From Amoebidium appalachense (lineage: Eukaryota; Ichthyosporea): a stretch of 64,000 nt of DNA. Shown here in pieces: positions 55,514 through 64,000 of the stretch. Positions within the stretch are counted from its first letter, which is position 1. Each line of letters starts with the position of its first letter. The DNA lies in assembly GCA_963693365.1 (NCBI GenBank), contig CAVNZM010000001.1, forward strand, positions 21,204,001 through 21,268,000. Direction: 5' to 3'. Made by a program: the position numbers and the translations under genes. The notes under the pieces were generated by a model. It was not told the DNA's origin, made no database searches, and was given only the letters and a program-made list of their open reading frames with translations.

Positions 55514-56744
55514 TCACGTCGCGGAGGGGAGGTTTGGGGGTTGGGGGAGAACTAGTGATCCTCTGTCCTTCTCCTCTTACATTGATTTATTTTTCGCTTT
55601 TTTATTATTTTCTTCTTTTTTTTAGCCCCGCAGCTCATATAACATGTAGTCGACCTCTGATGTTATCAATCCATCATCAGCCTTGCAGCCAGCTAGTAAC
55701 TATAGTGCATGTATTTGGTCCCGCAAAGCAATGGGACACGGCCAGACTCACAGTGTTGTTGATTCGGGGACTGCATGTCATTGTAGCTGTCTATGTAGGT
55801 GCACTGACAAGGCCGCACCCCGTGCTCATATGCCACCATGCTGCATTGTACTATTATGATTATGGCCATGTGCACCCAAGCAGATTTTGGTGCTCGTATG
55901 CTGCAGCAGTTACTGTAGCTGCGCAGTCAAAAGAAATGCAATCTTAGCATTCTGGATGTCGATAGTATTACGATGATTCCAATATATGTGTGTGTGTATA
56001 TATATATAAAGAAATTATAATGTGTGTACGTACGCGTTTGGCTGTGTGCGTGCTCTTTACATACACATACATCACGCACTTGTATCATAATTTTATGTTT
56101 GTTTTGTAAAAACTTTTTTTATCGTCGCCCAAAAACTTCCCACCCAAATTTCCATATTTGGCTAATCGTGCAATCTATTCCTACTTTTTAGTTTGTTTTA
56201 TAAAAACTTTTTTTGTCGCCGAAAAACTTCCTGCCCAAATTCCCATATTTGGCTAATCGTGCGATCGCGTGAAAGAAATTGGTCCATGCATGTTGTTTTC
56301 TGAGATTGTGTTATTTCTACTTTCTTGTGTGTTTTATGAAAACTATTCGTGAGTTGCCGTTGACTTATATTAGTCTCTGAAGGTGGGCATGAATCAGTGA
56401 ACTTTTCTGAGGTAATCACAAGGTGTGTTGTAATTAAACTTCTTCCTATCTGCCTGGAATACATATGATAGCCCTATGCTCTTTTCTGTTTATATTAATA
56501 TTTATGGATGTATTTTATCACATGATGTACATTCAACTGAGGGTTCGGTCGAACGGCCCCCCCCCCCCCCCTCTCCCTCCCGTCCCTGCCCCTTCTCTCC
56601 CCCCCCCCCCCCCCCCCCCCCCCACACACACACCCATGATCTACGTACACACACACACGTACACAACACACACACACACAGTGTCACACACACACACACA
56701 GTGCCACACACACGCACACATACACACACACGGTCGCGCGCGCG

Positions 56745-56829
<85 letters not shown>

Positions 56830-57164
56830 GCGCCGCCGCCGCCACTACCACCACAGACACGCATAGCCACACCAACAAACAAAAAGCAATTGTTGACTAC
56901 ATTAAGAAAGAAGAGCAATAATAATAATAATTAATGTGAAAGAAGACTCTTTTTGTCCTGCCATTTTTCGAATAGCCATGGGAATGTTGTTACCGACACA
57001 TACAGCAGATGACCAAGGGATTTTGTAACTCCTAACTAAGGCCTAGCTAGCTAGGGATGGGGGCCCGTGAGAGGGGGGAAAAGGGGGGGGAGGGAGGGAG
57101 GGGCGGGGTGGGGGGGGGCGGGTGCAGAGAGAGAGAGAGAAGAGGGAGAGGGCAGAGTGCATGA

Positions 57165-57248
<84 letters not shown>

Positions 57249-57537
57249 ACAGGATGGAGGGAGGGACCAGAGGAGCTCCGGGGGGAGATCTCAGAGGCAG
57301 CTAGAGAGAGAGAGGGGGGGGGGGAGGGAGTGGGGGGGAAGGGGGGGGGGGGGGGGGGGGGGGATTATAGAAAGAGAGATCTAGAGTGAAAGAGAAGGGG
57401 GAGGGGGGAGGGGGAGACCTCAAGAGAGAAAGATAGAGAGGGCGATAGCGGGAGAGAGAGAGGCTTCCGAAACCATGAGGTTTTAACCGGAGAGAAATGG
57501 GTGGTTGTGGTGGTGGTGGTGCACGTGGTTGGGGGGG

Positions 57538-57573
<36 letters not shown>

Positions 57574-58510
57574 GGGGCGGAGACCCCGCCGACCGCGTGC
57601 ACATGTATTTCAGCGATGCTTCAATGCATGCACCTCCCGCCTGAGATCTGCCAGCCTTGCTTTACGCAAGATTCCGTTATCATGATGTCGAACTTCGATC
57701 CCGGGATCCCAGAACACATGCATGTCGCTTCTTGTACTTTTGGCAAGTCTGGCGCCGCTGTGATATGCATGCATGTCAGCTGCATGCACATGCATCCTCG
57801 GGAGCTCGGGCTGAGGGGAGGCTGTCACGGCTACGTATATCTAAGTGCACCAAAAGCCTGTGGTGTAGTCTGGCTGAGTCGGAGTCTCGAGAGGCCTGAC
57901 TCCTCGGACTCCTGACTCCTGAGCTCGAGTCACTGACTTTCCCGCCCAAATTCCCTGGGAACCAATCGCAACAACTTAATTGGGACCACTAGGTCTGGTC
58001 CTGGCCGCAGGCCGGCATGTGCACAACTTGCAGGCTCAGCTGCATGAATGTCAGCCACCATGGTATGCGTAGTAACAAATTTGAAGCGACAGAACCTCGT
58101 ATACTACGGCTGAGAAATGGATTCGCGGGGCAAGTTGTGCGGACTCCGAGTCTCCCTGAGTCCTGGACTCCGCCTGAGCTGCGCGCCCTCGGAGCTCGAT
58201 CGCGAGCCGCCGCGACGCCGGCCGGCTTCAAAATTGGCATTTGGCAGCCCTGGTTGATTGGACAATTTTAGGTATCCAATCACCAGCGGTCTGGCTCCCT
58301 CAAAGGGTCAACTTTGGACACTAGTGTGCGTGGGCCCTATTCAAGCAGCCTTTACGGAGCACATATAAAGCAAACACCATGGGTGCTGCTTCAATAAAAT
58401 TTATTTAGGTGTCTTTTTTATTCGATTCTAGAGCATGGTAATTCTTCTCCGGTTTGTCTTAGCTGCCTTGAAGTGCACGCATGGCTACATTCCTTGTGAT
58501 GCCGGTTGAC
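55514..58510. other. Intergenic, no gene seen
   Basis: The left part (55514-56480) is AT-rich and includes a degenerate repeat at 56097. The middle is (CA)n with (CG)n (56640-56830), G-rich and (TG)n blocks (57060-57360) and a G run (57541-57572). The right part (57600-58400) is unique, with repeated GACTCC/GAGTC motifs between about 57880 and 58170. No recognisable coding similarity. Confidence 0.55.
56097..56345. repeat. 94-bp AT-rich tandem duplication
   Basis: GTTTGTTTT(G/A)TAAAAAC, then CCCAAATT(T/C)CCATATTTGGCTAATCGTGC, occurs at 56097 and again at 56191. A decayed third start (TGTGTTTTATGAAAACT) follows at about 56328. Confidence 0.75.
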
Positions 58511-58608
58511 CAATAGCTGTCGCGCACCTAGTTTTTATAATTGGCCAAAAAGAAAGCCTGCAGCCAATCGTATGGCTGAGCCAGGTGGGTGGTCGGTGGT
58601 ATATAAAT
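58511..58608 (+). promoter_or_regulatory. Promoter of the GH114 gene: CCAAT boxes and TATA box
   Basis: Two CCAAT motifs (about 58511 and 58564) precede TATATAAAT at 58600-58608. The ATG is at 58679, leaving room for a start site about 30 bases below the TATA box and a 5' leader of about 45 bases. It is the clearest core promoter in the window. Confidence 0.6.
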
Positions 58609-58678
58609 CCACCTCGAGCCCGTGCAGCTGCACTCCGGAGGATTGCTGGGTGTGTTGTGAGACTTTGACGGGCGGGAG

Positions 58679-60176
58679 ATGTTGCTGAGCGCTGCCGTTC
58701 TGTGCGCCGTCGCCGCTATCGGTAAGTGCCACAGCACGCACATCTTGCAACCCATGCATGTATGGGGTCCACAAGGAAGAGCAGGCACTGCCTAACATGC
58801 CGGGGCCCGTAATTCGGAGTCCTCACCTCTAGTGGATGTGCATGCCTCTGCGTGTACATTGTGTCGTTTGCCCCTTCTTTTGTGTTTGACTTGCGCATGC
58901 ATAGTGGTGAATTATGATGGTGCTGAGCAAATCGTTTAGAAAGGCCCATGACCCATGATGAGAGAAGGTGCACGTGCAATAAAATTGCTGGCTTTCTTCT
59001 TGGGCACCTAATAATATTAGCTTAAATAACATGATGATCATGAGGATGCCGGGTGGTATGTTGAGCAAAGGGTCGTGTATCGAATTTTGGTGGAGTACTC
59101 TAGGTGTACATGTACAAGCCGTCCTGCACCCCAATAGCACCTGTTCCTCCCCGCCAGCGGCGGCAAAGCCCCACTCGATGGCCAACATTGCCGCACTGGG
59201 TGGTGGCAGCTGGTCGGAGGAGGACCCAAGCACACCGCCAGTGGGTGGGGATGAGGTGCCGAGCTACAGCGATGAGACGAGTGAGTCGACAGGGGATGAT
59301 GATGGGCCGGGGCTGGTGGGGGACGACAGTCTGCTGGGGGGCTGGTTTGGGGGCAGCAGGCCCATGGCCGAGCCAGACGACAGCGAGGCACTGGCACAGA
59401 GCCCCTTCAGTGCCGACCAGTTCATGATGGAGGCCGCTGATGCCGGCCAGGAGTGGGTGCCCGTGCCCGTAGGCATCAAGTGGCAGAACAGGGCATGGTG
59501 CGGGCTTGGTGGCAATTGCTTCACACAGTCCATCCCGGCAGGGGCCAAGCTGGTCAACGTGGACCTGTTTGACACGTCGGCATCCAAGATCAAGAATCTG
59601 GCGCAGAAGTACATTGTCACGTGCTACTACTCGGCAGGCACATACGAGGCATGGCGGCCAGACGCGAAAAAGTTCACGTCGGCCATCAAGGGCATGAAAA
59701 TGAGCGACTGGGACGAGACCTGGCTGGACATCCGCAAGCTGTCGCAGATCAAGCCCATCATGGAGGCCCGCATCCGCCTGGCGAAGGAGAAGGGCTGCCA
59801 CGGTGTCGAGCCAGACAATGTGGACTGCTGGCAGAACAAGTGTGTCAAGGACAAGAGCGGGGGGGACAAGAGCATGTACCAGGCGCAGCTGGTGTACAAC
59901 CGCTGGTCGGCCACGTTTGCCCACAGCTTGGGGCTCAACATCGGGCTCAAGAATAACCTCAACCAGGTCAAGGACCTGGTTGGCGACTACGACTGGGCAA
60001 TGAACGAGAGCTGCCACGCCTGGAACGAGTGCAGCATGGTCAGCCCCTTTGTGGACGCCGGCAAGGCCGTGCTGGCCACCGAGTACAAAGGCTCACGCTC
60101 CAAGATCTGTGCCGCCGCACGCACCCTGCGCTTTTCCCAGAAGATTGACTCCTCGGGCAGGTGGGCAGACTGCTAG
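58679..60176 (+). CDS. Secreted GH114-type glycosidase (endo-alpha-1,4-polygalactosaminidase-like)
   Basis: Two exons, 58679-58721 and 59158-60176, joined at phase 1, give 353 residues. Exon 1 is a signal peptide (MLLSAAVLCAVAAI). Exon 2 begins with an acidic, Ser/Gly/Asp-rich linker of about 100 residues. The GH114 barrel follows: VDLFDTSASKI, YIVTCYYSAGTYEAWRPD, DETWLDIRKL, GCHGVEPDNVDCW, GLNIGLKNN, YDWAMNESCHAWNEC and AGKAVLATEYKG. The YYSAGTYE, EPDNVD and NESC motifs are family hallmarks; acidic residues in the second and third are likely catalytic or substrate-binding. Family members cleave alpha-1,4-galactosaminan, a polysaccharide of fungal and bacterial walls or biofilms; the substrate here is inferred. 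Many Cys fit an extracellular protein. A TATA box lies 71 bases upstream. Confidence 0.85.
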
Positions 60177-60266
60177 CGGCACACGTGGGCTGCAGGTGTG
60201 CACGTGGCATGTCCAGAGCCCCAGTGAGGCCTGCACAGGTTAGAGCCGCTCAACCTGCAGCGCTGC

Positions 60267-60417
60267 ACACGTGATAGTAGTGTAAATAGTTCCCATCGTA
60301 CACGTGATATAGTATAATGTAATTAGTTCCCATGATTGAACACGTGATAATAGTGTAATTTATTTAGTTCCCACGATTGAACACGTGATTATAGTGTAAA
60401 TAGCTCCCATGATTTAA
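60267..60417 (+). repeat. Four 36-41-bp repeats downstream of GH114
   Basis: Units start ACACGTGAT(A/T) and end TAGTTCCCA(T/C)GATT. Each has a CACGTG palindrome. They lie in the probable 3' UTR or just beyond. Confidence 0.8.
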
Positions 60418-60598
60418 CATGCAAGTTTTCAAAGTCTTTTTAAATATAACTAACCAAGAATAAGCACTGGGTGTTTAAACCACTGCTGTTCTTTTTACCC
60501 AGACAACAAATTGATTGGCGGCTGATAATTCCGCCCCTTTTAACCCTATCTATGATAATCATTGCACGAAGTGGCCATGCCAGCAAGTAGCTGGTCGA

Positions 60599-60604
60599 AA
60601 TAAA
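60599..60604 (+). terminator. AATAAA, possible GH114 poly(A) signal
   Basis: The hexamer lies about 420 bases after the stop, beyond the 38-bp repeats. Assignment is tentative. Confidence 0.35.
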
Positions 60605-60694
60605 GCCACCCAAAGCTGTTTGGTGAGAACCTGTGGCCATTATAAATTGAGATGTTATGTGGGTTACTAAGTTACCTAAGCCTAAATTGCAAAT

Positions 60695-61267
60695 ATCCAT
60701 CCCCTTCCCCCCTCCCCCCCTCCCACCCACCCACCCACCTATTCCCCCACCTCACCACACGCACACACACACGCACGCACCCACGCACTCACACACGCAC
60801 GCACGCACACCCGTGTGTGCACGCATGCATGTGTGCATGTGTGCGTGTATACCTGCGTGTGGTGAGGTGGTGGGCGGGTGGGGGGAGATGTTTACTATAT
60901 AGGCTCCGATGATGTATATAATACTCCTTCCCTCCCCCCCTCTCCCCCCCAAATGCACACACACACACAAACACACATGCTATTTAGACTGACGACCTTT
61001 TTCAATACTAGCCTAAATAGCATAGGTCTGTACAAGGCCCCCCTCCCCCCCTCCCCCCCTCCCCCCTCCCCCCTCCCCCTCCTTCCCTCATTCCCCTCCC
61101 TTCCCTCCCGCCGCCCCACCCCGTTCTCACCTCACCATACACACACACACACACACGGACACACGCACACATGCACGAACGCACGCACAACGCCGCCCCC
61201 CGTCCCCCCGTCCTCCTCCGCCCACCCCCCCTCCCCCCCCTCTCCCCCCCCCTCCCCCCCCTCCCCT

Positions 61268-61303
<36 letters not shown>

Positions 61304-61680
61304 AGAAAAAAAAAACTTCAGCGGGAAAAAGCTTTGAAAAGAAAGTGCACTCAGGCACACATGCACGCACGCACGCACGCACGCAGGCATGCAGGCACGC
61401 AGGCACGCAGGCACGCAGGCACGCAGGCACGCAGGCACGCAGGCACGCAGGCACGCAGGCACGCATGCACGCGCATACCACGCGTGCGTGCGCATGCACG
61501 CACGCACACAGTGTCAATCATGCGCACGCACGCGCACACAACTCCTTGCCCTTCCCTTGCCCCTCCCTCCCCCCCCCCCCCCCCCCCCCCCTCCCCCCCC
61601 TCCCCGACCCCCCCCCCCCAAAAAAAAAAAAAAGAAAGAAAGAATAAAAAAAGAAAGAAAAAGAGAAAGAAAGAAAGTGA

Positions 61681-61712
<32 letters not shown>

Positions 61713-61902
61713 TAAGAAAGGAAAAAACTAGAAGAAACGGAGAAAAAGAAACAAACAAGCAAACAAAAAAAAGGGAAAAAACCTTTTCGAGAATGAGAGC
61801 AAAAGAAATGGTGGCGGTGGTGGTGGTGGTGGTGGGGGGGGGGGGGGGGGGGGGGAAGGATAAGCCTGGGAGGAAAAAATGCAACCACATTTCACACAAC
61901 GT

Positions 61903-61979
<77 letters not shown>

Positions 61980-61980
61980 T

Positions 61981-62045
<65 letters not shown>

Positions 62046-62090
62046 ACACAGACACACACACAAACACGCAAACGCACACACAGTGTCACG
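60695..62090. repeat. Simple-repeat block: C-rich, CA, ACGCAGGC, A-rich and (CA)n tracts
   Basis: C-rich tracts (about 60700-60750, 61040-61110, 61200-61290, 61570-61618), an octamer array at 61376-61470, A/G-rich tracts (61619-61790), a G run (61832-61855) and (CA)n at 61902-62044. No coding signal. Confidence 0.85.
61376..61470. repeat. Octamer repeat (GCACGCAG)n
   Basis: About 11 tandem GCACGCAG units with few changes. Confidence 0.9.
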
Positions 62091-63552
62091 AACAGTCGCT
62101 CAAAATGTAAAGAAGACAGCCATATTACTGGGTGCCATGTTACCGGCGACTGCACACATCACACACAGTGCCACACGCACATACACATTGAATGTCCATC
62201 CAATAAACCAGCTCAGTCTACGTAGCAAACCGTGAGATAGCACAAACCGTGGCAACCAATCGACAGACACACACGGAATCTACTATAGGCTTCTTGCTGC
62301 AGGGGCTACGGAGATTTTTTTTGCGGGCACACTTGTAACGCTGTGCTTAGAAACACAGCAACAGAACAGCAAAAAAGGTCCAGTACCACACGCTTCCCGT
62401 ATGCATCGTTCTGGTGGTGGTGTCGTGTGTATGTGTGGGTGAATGTGCATGTGTGTGGCAGACGATGTGTGTGTGAGCGTGTGTGGTAGGGTGTGGGATA
62501 CATAGCATGCCTGTGCGCGACTGCAGTGGCGGGCGGGGAGGCCTGTGAGCTGCCATTTAGAGCTGATCATGCATGCCTGTAGCACGTGTTCACTCTGAAA
62601 GCGGCTATGCTTGCATGGGTCCTAAGAGAGCATGCAGGCACGTGAAGTCCCCGCCCAAGGGCCTTAAGCTTGCCCGATCGCGAGTGACTACGACATGCAC
62701 TATGATCCCCACCCCACCGGCCCCTCCCGGCAATCCCTCACCCCACCCCACCCCACCCGAACACGCACACCTACAGGACCCACATACTCACGCCGGCCGC
62801 GGCGGGCCTGACTACATCACGGCTGCCGGCCCCGCAGCATTGATCAGCACGGTGACGTAATGTTGCAGAAAATGCCTTCTATATTTGGCAGGTAGCACTC
62901 CCAAATAGGCAAAGCTTGCTCCACCAACCACATCAGCTCTTATATAGCCATTTACGGTAGGTACTTCAGCTTACGCCGGCGGCACTGAAGTTCAACTTCA
63001 AGGTCCAACCCAACTTACACTTGTAGCAAACACCCTCCAGGAGTTGCAGGTCAGTTCGGCTTCAGCTGCATAGTCACAGTGGGCCTATTTGGTTGCTGAG
63101 CACCAAGCACAGTCACGCTGTAATAGAGCTAAGCGCCACCACGGTTGCACACTAGCCACAGTGTAAGCATGCACATACACGCACCAACAGCCTGTTGCCT
63201 GATCCATGCGTGTGTCAACGGCGTAATTAGTAGGCAAATCCTATCACAAACCAAACGCACCGGGCACCTCCTGGTTTAGGCCAAGAGGTACAAATAAGGA
63301 CGAGCCAGAGTGCAGGCTGCGCCTGGGCGGGGCACGAGCTTTAACTGACGACAGGGAACACCATTTGAGCACAATTATTATCTATAAAAAAATACACAAA
63401 GTCACACATACACAAATACCCCAAGGTGCCCAAAGGAGCACATACAGGCCGCGTGCGCGCAGGCTGCGCGGGGCTGCAGCAGGCACGGGCTATGATGCTG
63501 CGCCTGCCGCGCTCACACGGCCCCGACACAGCGGGCGGCTAGACCGGCCACA
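62091..63552. other. Mostly unique sequence, no gene assigned
   Basis: I found no recognisable exons. The last few hundred bases could be the promoter of the candidate gene starting at 63553. Confidence 0.45.
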
Positions 63553-63601
63553 ATGGCCTTCTTCGACCAGCCGGCCCAGATCGTCAAGTATCTGCAGCAG
63601 A
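63553..63601 (+). CDS. Possible first exon of an unknown gene, continues past the window
   Basis: An ATG at 63553 opens [16 protein letters not shown] and is followed by a plausible donor (CAGA/GTGCGTG) at 63602, then a (TG)n-rich stretch like the introns of other genes here. Composition is exon-like against its surroundings. I recognise no family from 16 residues and no second exon lies in the window. Confidence 0.35.
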
Positions 63602-63602
63602 G

Positions 63603-63651
63603 TGCGTGCGTATGTGTGCGTGCGTGTGTGTGCGTGTGTGCGTGTGTGCGT

Positions 63652-63704
<53 letters not shown>

Positions 63705-63930
63705 GGGGGTGGGTGGGAGCGGGTTGGTGTGGGTGTCTTTATGTGTGTGTGTGGAGGGGGTTGGTGTGGGTGTGGAGGTGTGTTTCTGTGTGTGTGTGTG
63801 TATGTGTGTGTGTGTGCGCGCACACACACACACATTTGTGCGCGCGCACGTGTTTGACGTGTTTGTGGAGGGGTGGGTGTGGATCTGGGGGTGTGTGTAT
63901 ATGTGTGTATGTGTTTTATCCGTGGTGTGC
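63603..63930. repeat. (TG)n-rich sequence at right end
   Basis: GTGC/TG dinucleotides with a pure (TG)n run at about 63664-63702 and TGTGTGGAGGGG units beyond. Probably the start of an intron. Confidence 0.75.
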
Positions 63931-64000
63931 GTGCGCACACATGCGTATGTGCACGTGTATGTAAGTGTGTGCACTTGTGCATGTGTGTGCACTTGTGCAT

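Overview
This is a nuclear window from an intron-rich eukaryote. Exons are GC-rich and introns are GT-AG, some with textbook CTAAC branch points (for example just upstream of the 31558 and 22465 acceptors). AATAAA signals lie downstream of several genes. Introns and spacers are packed with (CA/TG)n, (GA)n, (GAGT)n, minisatellites and very long G or C runs. Most long open frames are these repeats (His-Thr, Val-Cys, poly-Pro) and are not genes.

Layout: an ankyrin-repeat protein resembling the I-kappa-B/BCL3 repeat domain (439-1752, +); an 11-exon casein kinase 1 of gamma type (3316-10444, -); a SERF/4F5 small protein (12926-13120, +); a 20-exon DCAF1/VprBP homologue with armadillo-like, LisH and WD40 parts and an acidic tail (16972-32355, -); a 20-exon NCLX-type sodium/calcium exchanger (35236-47830, +) divergent from DCAF1; a membrane-anchored GH31 alpha-glucosidase with two trefoil domains (49573-55513, +); a secreted GH114-type glycosidase (58679-60176, +); and a possible first exon of an unknown gene near the right end (63553, +).

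The gene set (I-kappa-B-like ankyrin, CK1 gamma with a Cys/Arg tail, DCAF1, NCLX, trefoil GH31) reads as holozoan-like. A unicellular relative of animals or another complex protist is my best guess; the sequence does not fix the species. The genes do not form a pathway. The two glycosidases could both work in the lysosome, endosome or cell exterior, and NCLX and CK1 gamma are housekeeping or signalling proteins.

The most unusual signal is in the introns. Several tandem repeats are made of splice-site sequence. Both ends of CK1 exon 5 are copied into the flanking introns: the acceptor end seven extra times at an 89-bp period, the donor end once. The last NCLX intron holds five 72-bp copies, each with a strong CAG/GTAAGG donor. 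A small dispersed element ending in a G/C run sits in introns of both CK1 and NCLX and supplies the polypyrimidine tract of one NCLX exon. All exon models were built by hand from frame, phase and family similarity and are not supported by transcripts.
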